From NCBI GenBank assembly GCA_947501625.1, contig CANMWN010000003.1, positions 124,001-188,000 on the forward strand: a stretch of 64,000 nt of DNA. Reading direction: 5' to 3'. The stretch is from an uncultured Flavobacteriaceae bacterium (lineage in GTDB: Bacteria; Bacteroidota; Bacteroidia; Flavobacteriales; Flavobacteriaceae). Under the pieces are notes generated by a model, which saw only the letters and a program-made list of their open reading frames with translations, made no database searches and was not told the DNA's origin. The position numbers and the translations under genes are program-made. Shown here piece after piece: positions 18,122 through 27,257 of the stretch. Position 1 is the stretch's first letter, and each line of letters starts with the position of its first letter.

Positions 18122-18699
18122 TATTTAGTTTCAGTTAGTTTTCTTCTTATTCTGCTGAGTTGTATAGGAGTTATTGCTAGATGATTTGATATTTGTTTTT
18201 GAGGAATTAAGTTATCAATATTTGGTATTCTTTTTCTTAGGTTAAGATATCTTTCAGTAGCATTTAATGTTAAGAATTCTATATTTCTATTGTGATTGGT
18301 AATGTATAGTTTTTCTAAATTTTTTCTATGAAGAATACCTAAGTTGTTATCACTTTCTGTTAAAGTAATAAAATCTGAATATTCACATTCTATTGTACTA
18401 CAATCAGTTAAACATTCAATAGTATAAATAGAAGGTTCGTTTTTTATAAGTGCAGAAAGAGAGCCAATAAAATCACCACTTTTAAATATTACTTTATTGT
18501 ATTCATTTCCTTTAGGAGAAATCATGAATAGCCTCGCTATACCAGATTCTAAGAAACTAATTTTAGTTGGTATATCTCCAATTTTACTAATTTGTTCCTT
18601 TGAAAGGTATTTTTTTTTTGTCAATATTTTAACAAAATTGTCTATTGACTTTTTTGGTAAAGGATGGACGTTTTTAATATAATTAATAAACTTATCCAT
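18121..18699 (-). CDS. Crp/Fnr-family transcriptional regulator (copy 1)
   Basis: A 192-aa protein with the same two-domain build and the same order of motifs as its downstream neighbour ('FLESGIARLFMI', 'ALIKNEPSIYTIECLTD', 'RKRIPNIDNLIPQKQI', 'HLAITPIQLSRIRRKL'). The pair arose by tandem duplication and has since diverged throughout. No Fe-S or haem ligands are visible. It is the promoter-proximal gene. Confidence 0.87.
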   Translation of the reverse strand: MDKFINYIKNVHPLPKKSIDNFVKILTKKKYLSKEQISKIGDIPTKISFLESGIARLFMISPKGNEYNKVIFKSGDFIGSLSALIKNEPSIYTIECLTDCSTIECEYSDFITLTESDNNLGILHRKNLEKLYITNHNRNIEFLTLNATERYLNLRKRIPNIDNLIPQKQISNHLAITPIQLSRIRRKLTETK

Positions 18700-18725
18700 A
18701 ACTAAGAATGGTTAGTATAACACTA

Positions 18726-18754
18726 TAAAGATATTGAATAAAAAATAAAACAAA
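18726..18754 (-). promoter_or_regulatory. Possible promoter of the twin Crp/Fnr genes
   Basis: On the minus strand TTTG (18751-18754), a 17-nt spacer, and TATCTTTA (18726-18733), one mismatch from the TAnnTTTG consensus. Confidence 0.35.
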
Positions 18755-18789
18755 TAAAATAATTTGTTAAATTATTGAAATGCAGTGTT

Positions 18790-19401
18790 TTATAAATAAA
18801 TGGAATTGTTTTTTAAATAATCTTCAGTAGTAGGTCCAAACATAAAAAGTAAATCTAATACACTCAAGTTTTCTATGAATCCATGTTTGTCACTAAAAAC
18901 TTGATAGTACTTTTCAAACCCATATATAGGTACTTTTTTTGCAACTGCTAAATTTCTATAATCTTTAAGATTAGTATTAATTTCATAAATATTAGTTTTT
19001 GAAAATGAAATATTTTCTTGAAGTGCATCCATGATAAAATGATGACATTTTAAATTAAAATCTAATAAAAATTCTTGTTTTTTCTCATATATTGGCCTTA
19101 AATCTGATTCATAAAACTCAAAATAAGGAGAAGAACGATAGGCAATTTCTATAGATTTAAAATGCTGTTTTTGCCAGTTGGAACTATAGTCAATTTTTAC
19201 ATCTTTAGTTTTTTGCCTTATACCTTTAGAATGTATTATAGGAATATTCAGTTGAAGTTTTCCATTGGCAGCATAAATATTACAACGATTACGATAGGTT
19301 TGCTTTTGAAAATTATCTTCTACTTCAAATATTATCTTATCGTATTTAAGAATTGCTATATATTGAGCAATAGGAGCAAAGTATGTTGGAATAAATAACA
19401 A
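18790..19401 (-). CDS. WbqC-like family protein
   Basis: A 203-aa protein beginning 'FIPTYFAPIAQYIAILKYD' with 'KQTYRNRCNIYAANGKLQLNIPI' and 'YRSSPYFEFYESDL', the conserved blocks of the WbqC family. Members occur in polysaccharide gene clusters, but the activity is not settled. It starts 3 nt after the lepB stop at the end of the parA-parB-dapB-lepB cluster, a conserved flavobacterial gene order. Confidence 0.87.
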   Translation of the reverse strand: MLFIPTYFAPIAQYIAILKYDKIIFEVEDNFQKQTYRNRCNIYAANGKLQLNIPIIHSKGIRQKTKDVKIDYSSNWQKQHFKSIEIAYRSSPYFEFYESDLRPIYEKKQEFLLDFNLKCHHFIMDALQENISFSKTNIYEINTNLKDYRNLAVAKKVPIYGFEKYYQVFSDKHGFIENLSVLDLLFMFGPTTEDYLKNNSIYL

Positions 19402-19404
19402 AAT

Positions 19405-21099
19405 TTAAGCCGCTTTTTTCTTCTTTTTTATAAACTTGCTATAACCAAACCAAGCAACTAGAAAACCTAAGAAATAATATAAATATGAAACTGGTTTTCC
19501 AGAACCGTGAACGGTTGTAAAGAAACGATCCCATCTTGGTGTACCACCGCTCCAAGGCATTCCGTCTTTCCAACTCATCCAAATGAATACAGGTTTTCCA
19601 ACTACGTGATCCATAGGTGTAAACCCATAACTCCTAGCATCCAAAGAATTATGTCTGTTATCTCCCATCATCCAATAATAATTTTGAGAGAATGTATAAT
19701 CAGTAACTTTTTGACCATCAATAAACAATTCATCATCGGTAAACATCACATCGTTGTGATGTTCATATTCACTTATGAGATGCTTGTAAAGTGGTATTGT
19801 TTTTTCATTTATTTCGATAGTTTTTCCTTCTTCCGGAATATATAATGGTCCAAAATTATCAATACTCCATTGGTATTTTGGATCGTGTGGGAATACACTT
19901 TCATCTGAAGGAAAAATTACTTTTTCTAATGATGCGACGGATGGGGTGTTTTTTATGCTTTGATATTCACCTTCAGTTAGATTTACCAACATTTTGTTAT
20001 TATAAGAAACTACATTTAAACGTTCTGCTAAATCTTGTGCAATTCCTCCTGTTAAATCTACATATAATGAATCTTCTCCTATTTTTGTTAAATCAGCTTT
20101 AACTTTAAAGGCTTTCTGTACTCTTTGATCTTGCCAAAGTTCTTTTTTGATTTTTAAAACCGATTTTCTTTCATTGTTTATGATAGATTGAGGGAAATTT
20201 TGACGAGAAAACGGCTCTTTTGAAGTGTATAAATATAAATGCTGTAGATCTGATCTATCTGGCATAATAGAAGGTTCTCCATTAATATGAATCTTACCAT
20301 CAATAATTTGCAAAGTATCTCCAGCAATAGCCACGCATCGTTTCACATAGTTGGTTTTCTTATCTGTTGGCTTATAAGTGTATTTCCCTGAATTATCTCC
20401 CCACATAGTGGCTAAGGTATCCGCTGGCCAATTGAATACTACGATTTCATTACGTTTTATTTTTTGTAATCCTGGTAGTCGCATGTAAGGTAATTGCGGT
20501 TTTTTAAAATAGGAGCCTTTATGAACAACAGGAATCGAGTCATGAACCATTGGCAAAGCAATTGGTGTCATTGGAACTCTTGCGCCATAATGAAATTTAC
20601 TTACCAATAAGAAGTCACCAATTAATAGAGTTTTTTCTAATGAAGATGAAGGTATAACATAAGGTCTCATAAAATAGGTATGTACTAAGGTTGCAGCTAT
20701 AATTGCAAATGCAATAGAACTTACCCATTCTCCTAATTCGCTTTGTGGCTTTAAACTTCTATCTTCATTGTACTTTACATCAGTAAAATAATTGATATAA
20801 TAGATATAAAATCCTAAAGTAATTAATACTAATAAAGAATCAAGTTTGGAAGTTTTACCAAAACTTCTAATCGTTTCAATCCATACAATTGGGAACATTA
20901 ATAAATGGATAATTGGAATAAAAAGTAAAATCACCCACCATTTTGGACGTTTTATAATTTTCATTAATACAATTCCATTATAAACTGGTATTGCCGCTTC
21001 CCACCATTTTCTACCTGCTTTTTCATATAGTTTCCAAGTCCCTAGAAAATGAATGACTTGTATGATAAGTATGAAAATGAATAATTGTATAAATGTCAT
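19405..21099 (-). CDS. lepB: Signal peptidase I, long Bacteroidota form
   Basis: Membrane-bound Ser/Lys protease that removes signal peptides. The N-terminal 115 aa hold about three extra hydrophobic helices. A further helix (125-145) precedes box B 'IPSSSLEKTLLIGDFLLVSK', with catalytic Ser near 153. The Lys is in 'NYVKRCVAIAGDTLQ' and box E is 'YYWMMGDNRHNSLDARSYG'. The protein is about 240 aa longer than E. coli LepB; a large insertion (roughly residues 285-430) separates the two halves of the catalytic domain. A C-terminal TM ends in a Lys-rich tail. Confidence 0.93.
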   Translation of the reverse strand: MTFIQLFIFILIIQVIHFLGTWKLYEKAGRKWWEAAIPVYNGIVLMKIIKRPKWWVILLFIPIIHLLMFPIVWIETIRSFGKTSKLDSLLVLITLGFYIYYINYFTDVKYNEDRSLKPQSELGEWVSSIAFAIIAATLVHTYFMRPYVIPSSSLEKTLLIGDFLLVSKFHYGARVPMTPIALPMVHDSIPVVHKGSYFKKPQLPYMRLPGLQKIKRNEIVVFNWPADTLATMWGDNSGKYTYKPTDKKTNYVKRCVAIAGDTLQIIDGKIHINGEPSIMPDRSDLQHLYLYTSKEPFSRQNFPQSIINNERKSVLKIKKELWQDQRVQKAFKVKADLTKIGEDSLYVDLTGGIAQDLAERLNVVSYNNKMLVNLTEGEYQSIKNTPSVASLEKVIFPSDESVFPHDPKYQWSIDNFGPLYIPEEGKTIEINEKTIPLYKHLISEYEHHNDVMFTDDELFIDGQKVTDYTFSQNYYWMMGDNRHNSLDARSYGFTPMDHVVGKPVFIWMSWKDGMPWSGGTPRWDRFFTTVHGSGKPVSYLYYFLGFLVAWFGYSKFIKKKKKAA

Positions 21100-21109
21100 A
21101 ATTGTAATT

Positions 21110-21811
21110 TTAAATTCCTAAAACATCTTTCATAGTATAAACACCTTTTTTGTCTACTAGCCATTCTGCTGCAATCACCGCTCCAAGAGCAAATCCTTCT
21201 CTGTTGTGAGCAGTATGATTAATGCTTATAGTATCAATTTCTGATGTGTAATTTATCGTATGTGTCCCAGTTACTTCCGGAATCCTTTCTGCAGTTATTG
21301 GTAGTGTATCTTGATTATTTGTTACATCAAGAGCCCAATTTTTTTTATCAGTATGTTTAATAATTCCTTCAGCCAAAGTTATTGCTGTTCCGCTAGGAGC
21401 ATCTAATTTTTTTGTATGATGAATTTCTTCAATATCTACATTGTATTGTTTTAAATTATTCATCATTTTGGCAAGTTGCTCGTTTAATTCGAAAAAAACA
21501 TGCACTCCAACACTGAAGTTAGTTGCTGTAATAAATGCGCCATTTTTTTCATAACAATATGAAATAATATTCTCTATTCGTTTGTGCCAGCCAGTTGTTC
21601 CAGATACAACGGGAATATTATTATTAAAACATTTTTGAATATTACTTTCGGCAGATGAAGGAATACTGAAATCTATAGCAATATCGGCAATAGAAACATC
21701 GTAGTTAATAGTTTTGGAGTCTACTTTTAAAACGATTTGATGTCCTCTTTTTTGAGCAATTTTTTCAATCGCCTTTCCCATTTGACCATATCCTAATAAT
21801 GCTATTTTCAT
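21110..21811 (-). CDS. dapB: 4-hydroxy-tetrahydrodipicolinate reductase
   Basis: NAD(P)H-dependent step of lysine and diaminopimelate synthesis. N-terminal dinucleotide motif 'ALLGYGQMGKAI'; 'VSGTTGW'; catalytic region 'EIHHTKKLDAPSGTAI'. 233 aa is slightly short, as usual for Bacteroidota. It lies 10 nt upstream of lepB and 4 nt downstream of the DUF5683 gene. Confidence 0.94.
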   Translation of the reverse strand: MKIALLGYGQMGKAIEKIAQKRGHQIVLKVDSKTINYDVSIADIAIDFSIPSSAESNIQKCFNNNIPVVSGTTGWHKRIENIISYCYEKNGAFITATNFSVGVHVFFELNEQLAKMMNNLKQYNVDIEEIHHTKKLDAPSGTAITLAEGIIKHTDKKNWALDVTNNQDTLPITAERIPEVTGTHTINYTSEIDTISINHTAHNREGFALGAVIAAEWLVDKKGVYTMKDVLGI

Positions 21812-21815
21812 TGTG

Positions 21816-22388
21816 TTAGAAATTATAGGAAACGGAAATTCCTGTAGTAACTTTATTGGTCATAGGATCAACAAATATTGAAGGATTGAATGACAAATCG
21901 TTATTGGTATTGAATTGCTGTAAATGCGCATCTACACTTGCCTCAACAATTTGAAGAGCATAGAAAGCAATGGTAATAAAAAGAGATAAATCCCTATCCT
22001 CTTTAAATCTTTCTTGTGCTCTTACCAATGCATCTTCACTCAATAAATTACCATTGGTACCATCAAACTCATGTGGCTTTCCGGCTTTCATTAATTTGAA
22101 AGCATCTCTATAACGATTGTATTCTTTATTGTTGTGGATATAAAATCCTGTAGAGGTGCCAACAAAACCATAAACAATAGGTATTTTCCAATATTTTTTA
22201 TTGTATGCTTGTCCAAGTCCAGGCAAAATTGCAGAATAAAAAGCTGCTTTTGATGGTCTCAATGCATCAATTAAATTTTCATCAACTGTAGGAATAGTAT
22301 CACTAATAATTAAATCTTCTACCTGTGAAAAAGATAACTGAAAACTAAAAAAAATAACAGTAAATATGTAAAGAAATTTAGTTTTCAA
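21816..22388 (-). CDS. DUF5683 domain protein
   Basis: A 190-aa protein with signal peptide (FLYIFTVIFFSFQLSFSQ) and the segment 'PSKAAFYSAILPGLGQAYNKKYWKIP', typical of DUF5683 envelope proteins. Hydrophobic stretches near 70-85 and 135-150 suggest membrane association. Function is unknown. Its fixed place between parB and dapB in flavobacteria is its main contextual clue. Confidence 0.85.
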   Translation of the reverse strand: MKTKFLYIFTVIFFSFQLSFSQVEDLIISDTIPTVDENLIDALRPSKAAFYSAILPGLGQAYNKKYWKIPIVYGFVGTSTGFYIHNNKEYNRYRDAFKLMKAGKPHEFDGTNGNLLSEDALVRAQERFKEDRDLSLFITIAFYALQIVEASVDAHLQQFNTNNDLSFNPSIFVDPMTNKVTTGISVSYNF

Positions 22389-22389
22389 T

Positions 22390-23253
22390 TTATTGTAAAA
22401 GTTTTTTAATTCTAATAAAATCTTGTTCGGAAGTGAAAGGAATAATTATCTTTCCTTTATTGTTTGCTTGAACTTTTACTGAAACTTTAGCATTCAAATA
22501 ATCTTCAAAACTATCCAAACTATTTTTGATATAAAATGGTAATTCTGCTTTTTTCTGAATAGGCGTTTTTTCAATCCCTTCTTTTAAATTTTTAACTAAA
22601 TCTTCTGTTTGTCTTACCGACAATTTTAGTTTTAAAATTTTCTCGTAAATAGCTAATTGATCATCTTGATTTTCAATATTTATGATGGCTCTACCATGAC
22701 CCATAGAAATAAATCGATCTCTGATTCCTGTTTGTATTATTGGATCTAATTTTAAAAGCCTTAAATAATTAGAAATAGTTGATCTTTTTTTACCAACTCT
22801 CTTACTCATTTCTTCTTGCGTCAGGTTGATTTCATCTATCAACCGTTGATAAGATAACGCAACTTCAATAGGATCAAGATTCTTTCTTTGAATATTCTCT
22901 ACCAAAGCCATTTCAAGCATCTCTTGATCATTAGCAAGTCTAATGTAGGCAGGAATAGTTTTGTTATTTATAATTTTAGAAGCTCTAAAACGACGTTCTC
23001 CAGAAACTAATTGGAATTTGTTATCAGCAATTTTCCTTACCGTTATTGGCTGAATAACACCTAATTCTTTAATTGACACAGCTAATTCTTGTAGTGCTTC
23101 ACTATCAAAATGAAATCTTGGTTGGTATGGATTTACTTCAATAGAATCAAGACTAATTTCAACAATACTACCAACAAGTTTATCAGAATTTTCATCTTTC
23201 AATAATGCTGATAACCCTCTACCTAAGGCTTGTTTTTTAGTTGCTTTTGCCAT
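22390..23253 (-). CDS. parB: Chromosome-partitioning protein ParB
   Basis: A 287-aa protein. N-terminal 'ALGRGLSALL' (ParA-stimulating motif), ParB/sulfiredoxin-fold CTPase domain with 'NPYQPR' and 'SGERRFRAS', then the HTH 'MSKRVGKKRSTISNYLRLL' that reads parS, and a short C-terminal dimerisation region. It overlaps parA by one base. I saw no parS-like 16-mer near it. Confidence 0.95.
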   Translation of the reverse strand: MAKATKKQALGRGLSALLKDENSDKLVGSIVEISLDSIEVNPYQPRFHFDSEALQELAVSIKELGVIQPITVRKIADNKFQLVSGERRFRASKIINNKTIPAYIRLANDQEMLEMALVENIQRKNLDPIEVALSYQRLIDEINLTQEEMSKRVGKKRSTISNYLRLLKLDPIIQTGIRDRFISMGHGRAIINIENQDDQLAIYEKILKLKLSVRQTEDLVKNLKEGIEKTPIQKKAELPFYIKNSLDSFEDYLNAKVSVKVQANNKGKIIIPFTSEQDFIRIKKLLQ

Positions 23254-24020
23254 TATAAATTATTCTTTTTAAGAATTTCATTTGCTAAGTTAATATAATT
23301 TTCTGCACCGCGACTTGTAGCATCATATTTAATAATACTTTCGCCATAACTAGGTGCTTCACTTAAACGTACATTTCGTTGAATAATTGTTTTAAAAACC
23401 ATATTGTCAAAGTGCTTTTTTACTTCATCAACAACTTGATTGGAAAGTCGTAATCTTGAATCATACATGGTTAATAATAACCCTTCAATCGCTAACTCTT
23501 TATTGTGAATTTTTTGAACACCTTTTATAGTGTTTAATAATTTCCCTAAACCTTCCAAAGCAAAATACTCACATTGAATTGGTATAATGACACCATTTGC
23601 AGCAACAAGAGAATTTAATGTTATTAATCCTAAAGAAGGAGCACAATCAATTAAAATAAAGTCATAATCATCAACCACTTCTTCTAATGCTTTTTTAAGC
23701 ATGTATTCTCGTTGTTCTTTGTCAACCAATTCAATTTCAATAGCAACTAAATCTATATGCGAGGGTAAGATATCAACATTCGGAGAGTTGGTAGGTAAAA
23801 TTGCTTCTTTAACAGTCGATTTATGCTCTAAAACTTGATAGGTTCCTTTTTGAACACTTTCAACATCAATACCCAAACTAGAAGTAGCATTTGCTTGTGG
23901 GTCTGCATCAATAAGTAATATTTTTTTTTCCAATACACCCAAAGAAGCAGCAAGGTTAACACTAGTAGTCGTTTTTCCAACACCGCCTTTTTGATTTGCA
24001 ATCGCTAATATTTTTCCCAT
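23253..24020 (-). CDS. parA: Chromosome-partitioning ATPase ParA
   Basis: A 255-aa deviant Walker-type ATPase: 'NQKGGVGKTTTSVNLAASLG' with the signature Lys, 'LLIDADPQANATSSLG', 'FILIDCAPSLG'. It works with ParB to segregate the origin region. First gene of the par-DUF5683-dapB-lepB-wbqC run. Confidence 0.96.
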   Translation of the reverse strand: MGKILAIANQKGGVGKTTTSVNLAASLGVLEKKILLIDADPQANATSSLGIDVESVQKGTYQVLEHKSTVKEAILPTNSPNVDILPSHIDLVAIEIELVDKEQREYMLKKALEEVVDDYDFILIDCAPSLGLITLNSLVAANGVIIPIQCEYFALEGLGKLLNTIKGVQKIHNKELAIEGLLLTMYDSRLRLSNQVVDEVKKHFDNMVFKTIIQRNVRLSEAPSYGESIIKYDATSRGAENYINLANEILKKNNL

Positions 24021-24095
24021 GTGATTTGTGAGGTTATAAAGATGTAAAAATACAATTATTTATGACTTGTAAAAGTAGAAGATGTTAACAATTTG

Positions 24096-25010
24096 TTAGT
24101 GTTTACTAACTAAATTCTTTAATGCCGACTCTAAAGTTGGGTATTTAAACTTAAAACCTGTTCGTTCAATTTTCTTTGAAGAAACCCTTGAACCTTCTGT
24201 AACTATAGTTGACATTTCACCAAGAATTAGTCTTAAAAAGTGACTTGGAATTTTGGGTAACCAAATAGGTTTATTGAAAGATTTCGCAATTAGTTTGGTG
24301 AAGGATTCATTATTTTGATACTCTGGAGAAATAGCATTATAACTACCATTTATAGAATTTTTTTCTATAGCACTAATATACATTTCACATAAATCATTTA
24401 TATGAATCCAAGGCATATATTGTTTGCCAGAACCAATTATAGAACCAAATCCTAATTTAATAGGCTTGGATAATTTTTCAAATGCTCCACCTGATTTTGA
24501 TAGCACAATTCCAGTTCTCAATTTAACAACTCTAATATCAAGTGATTTGAATTTATTAGCAGCGTTTTCCCATAATTCACATACTTTCCCTAAAAAATCA
24601 TTGGCAAATGTGTCATTTTCAGTAAATATTTTTTCTGATGTTGTGGTTCCATAGCAGTTTGTTCCAGATGCTGATATAAATGCTTTTAGTTTATGATTGT
24701 TTTCTTTTGCTGTGTTAAAAAGCAACTCTACTGATTTTACACGACTATCAATAATTAACTTTTTACGATTTTTAGTCCATCGTTTATCAGCAACTCCAGC
24801 TCCTGCAAGATGGATTATATAGTCGGCAGTTAAAACCGCTTGTTTGTCTATTGTCTTTTCAACAATATTCCAAGTGTAATATTTTACAGTATCACTTTGT
24901 TTTGCAGTTCTACTTAAAATGGAAACATTATACCCTTTTTTTAAGAGTTTTTTGGTTAGTCGTTTCCCAACTAATCCTGTTCCGCCAGTAATTAGAACCG
25001 TTTCTTTCAT
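24096..25010 (-). CDS. TIGR01777-family NAD(P)-dependent epimerase
   Basis: An extended short-chain dehydrogenase fold, 304 aa: 'LITGGTGLVGKRLTKKLL' at the N-terminus, 'IIHLAGAGVADKRWTKNRKK', 'VVKLRTGIVLSKSGGAF', and a C-terminal DUF1731-like tail. Substrate unknown. It starts directly after the pepD stop, so it is probably cotranscribed with it. Confidence 0.88.
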   Translation of the reverse strand: MKETVLITGGTGLVGKRLTKKLLKKGYNVSILSRTAKQSDTVKYYTWNIVEKTIDKQAVLTADYIIHLAGAGVADKRWTKNRKKLIIDSRVKSVELLFNTAKENNHKLKAFISASGTNCYGTTTSEKIFTENDTFANDFLGKVCELWENAANKFKSLDIRVVKLRTGIVLSKSGGAFEKLSKPIKLGFGSIIGSGKQYMPWIHINDLCEMYISAIEKNSINGSYNAISPEYQNNESFTKLIAKSFNKPIWLPKIPSHFLRLILGEMSTIVTEGSRVSSKKIERTGFKFKYPTLESALKNLVSKH

Positions 25011-26462
25011 TTATGCTCTCTCAGGAATATTCTTTAAAGTTTCCAATAAATACTTCCAATATTTCTGCGTAGAACTAATAGATGCTCTTTCATCTGGAGA
25101 GTGTGCTCCTTTGATAGTTGGTCCAAAAGAAATCATATCCATTTCAGGATAATTAGTTCCTAAAATTCCACATTCTAAACCTGCATGACAAGCCAAGATA
25201 TTAGGTTTTTCGTTAAACATATCTTCATATACCTTTTTCATCACTTTTAAAATAGCAGAATTAGGATTTGGTTTCCAGCCAGGATAAGAACCACCATACT
25301 CAACATTAAAGCCTGCCAAAGTGAATGTGGCTTTTAAAGTATTTGCCATATCCCACTTTCCAGATTCAACGGAAGAACGTGTTAAACAGCCAATTTTTAT
25401 ATTTCCATCTTTCACAATTACTCGAGCAATATTGTTTGATGTTTCTACTAAATCTTCAATATCAGGACTCATTCTGAAAACACCATTATGTGCAGCATAG
25501 ACAGCATTTATCAACGCTCTTTGATCGTCTTTTGATAAAACTGACGAAGGCATATCTATTTCTGAAATGTTTATTTCTAAATCTTTTTCGATTGAATCAT
25601 ATTCTTCAATAATTTCCTTTTTTACATTTTCAAAGGCATTCATAAATGAACTTTCATCAGAAGTAACAACAATAGCGTTACTTTCTCTTGGAATAGCATT
25701 TCTTAAACTTCCTCCATCAATTTCTGCAATGTGAGAATTGTCAATTGTTGCGTGTAGAACTCTGTTCATCATTTTGTTTGAGTTCCCTAAACCTTTAATA
25801 ATATCCATTCCTGAATGACCTCCTTGAAGACCTTTTACAGTAATTTTATAAGCAGTTGAATTAGATGGAATTTTTACATCTACATACGATTTTGTTGCAG
25901 TAACATCAACACCACCAGCACAACCAACTCCAATTTCATCATCGTCTTCGGTATCAAGATTTAAAAGTATTTCTCCATCAAGATAGCCTCCTTGTAAGCC
26001 TAGAGCTCCTGTCATTCCAGTTTCTTCATCAATCGTGAATAATGCTTCAATGGCTGGATGTGGTATATCAGTTGATTCTAAAATTGCCATAATTGACGCT
26101 ACTCCTAAACCATTATCGGCACCTAAAGTTGTACCATCAGCACGAACCCAATCTCCATCAACATACATCTTAATTCCTTCAGTATCAAAATCAAAAACAG
26201 TATCATTGTTTTTTTGATGAACCATGTCTAAATGACTTTGCATCACTATTGTTTTGCGATTTTCCATGCCTTTTGTTGCAGGTTTTTTGATAATCACATT
26301 TTGTACTGGATCTATAACAACTTCTAATCCAAGTTTGTTACCAAAATCAACCATAAAAGCAATGACGCGCTCTTCTTTTTTTGATGCTCTTGGCACTGCG
26401 TTTAAATCTGCAAAATTATTCCAAACCCTCTTTGGTTCAAGGTTTCTGATAGTTGTATTCAT
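25011..26462 (-). CDS. pepD: Aminoacyl-histidine dipeptidase (beta-Ala-His dipeptidase, M20 family)
   Basis: A di-zinc peptidase of 483 aa. Metal and catalytic blocks: 'MQSHLDMVHQ' (His, Asp), 'TTLGADNGLGVASIMAI' (bridging Asp), 'FTIDEETGMTGALGL' (Glu-Glu), 'NLDTEDDDEIGVGCAGGVD', C-terminal 'GAHSPDERASI' (His). Cytosolic hydrolysis of Xaa-His and other dipeptides. Confidence 0.93.
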   Translation of the reverse strand: MNTTIRNLEPKRVWNNFADLNAVPRASKKEERVIAFMVDFGNKLGLEVVIDPVQNVIIKKPATKGMENRKTIVMQSHLDMVHQKNNDTVFDFDTEGIKMYVDGDWVRADGTTLGADNGLGVASIMAILESTDIPHPAIEALFTIDEETGMTGALGLQGGYLDGEILLNLDTEDDDEIGVGCAGGVDVTATKSYVDVKIPSNSTAYKITVKGLQGGHSGMDIIKGLGNSNKMMNRVLHATIDNSHIAEIDGGSLRNAIPRESNAIVVTSDESSFMNAFENVKKEIIEEYDSIEKDLEINISEIDMPSSVLSKDDQRALINAVYAAHNGVFRMSPDIEDLVETSNNIARVIVKDGNIKIGCLTRSSVESGKWDMANTLKATFTLAGFNVEYGGSYPGWKPNPNSAILKVMKKVYEDMFNEKPNILACHAGLECGILGTNYPEMDMISFGPTIKGAHSPDERASISSTQKYWKYLLETLKNIPERA

Positions 26463-26512
26463 AATGTATTAATCTTAAGTTGAACAAAGGTACTTAAAAT
26501 GGTAACTAAAAA

Positions 26513-27145
26513 CTAATGAATTTCAATTACCGATTCCTCTACTGGAATTCTAACTTTTTTCAATGTGCTCATAAAATCATCTTCGGCTCTAAAGCCAACA
26601 GGAAGTAATAAAACAGATTTTAATTGTTGCTTTTCTAACTCTAAAACTTCATCGAATTTTTGAGAGTTAAAGCCTTCCATTGGACAAGAATCTATTTTTT
26701 CAAAAGCACAAACGGTCATTAAATTACCTAAAGATATATAAGCTTGATTTATTGCTGATGTTTCAATTTCTTCTTTTGATTTAGTAGTTATAGTACCTTT
26801 AAGAAATGCTCTAAAATCTTTAATAACTTCTTCTGGAGTTCCTCTTTCTTTTTTTTCTAAATCAAATTTGTTATCTACATAATCTCCATCAATATTAGTT
26901 TTAATACAAATAATAAGTAAATGTGAACAGTCAGTAACCTGTGATTGATTGAATGAATGCTCTAATAAAGAATTTTTAATTTCTTGATTGCTTAAAATTA
27001 GTAGCTTTAATGGTTGCAAGCCATACGATGTAGCAGTCAAGTTAAATGTGTTTTTTAAAATATCGATTTGACTTTCAGTTAGTTTTTTTGATTGGTCAAA
27101 TTTCTTCGTTGCGTAGCGCCATTGTAATTTCTCAATACTACTCAT
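26513..27145 (-). CDS. Nitroreductase-family NAD(P)H oxidoreductase
   Basis: A 210-aa FMN enzyme. It begins 'LQWRYATKKFDQSKKLTESQ', the phosphate-binding Arg/Lys region of NfsB-type proteins, then 'TATSYGLQPLKLLIL', 'INQAYISLGNLMTVCAFEKIDSCPMEGF' (dimer/FMN face) and 'LLPVGFRAEDDF'. It reduces nitroaromatics or quinones; the physiological substrate is unknown. Confidence 0.9.
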   Translation of the reverse strand: MSSIEKLQWRYATKKFDQSKKLTESQIDILKNTFNLTATSYGLQPLKLLILSNQEIKNSLLEHSFNQSQVTDCSHLLIICIKTNIDGDYVDNKFDLEKKERGTPEEVIKDFRAFLKGTITTKSKEEIETSAINQAYISLGNLMTVCAFEKIDSCPMEGFNSQKFDEVLELEKQQLKSVLLLPVGFRAEDDFMSTLKKVRIPVEESVIEIH

Positions 27146-27257
27146 ATTCTTAAATTTTATACAAAGAACGGTAAATTTTGGGGTGTATTAAATTGTAGTA
27201 GATTGTATTTTTCGATACTTATATAAAAAATGTATATTTAACATTAAAATTGCTACT

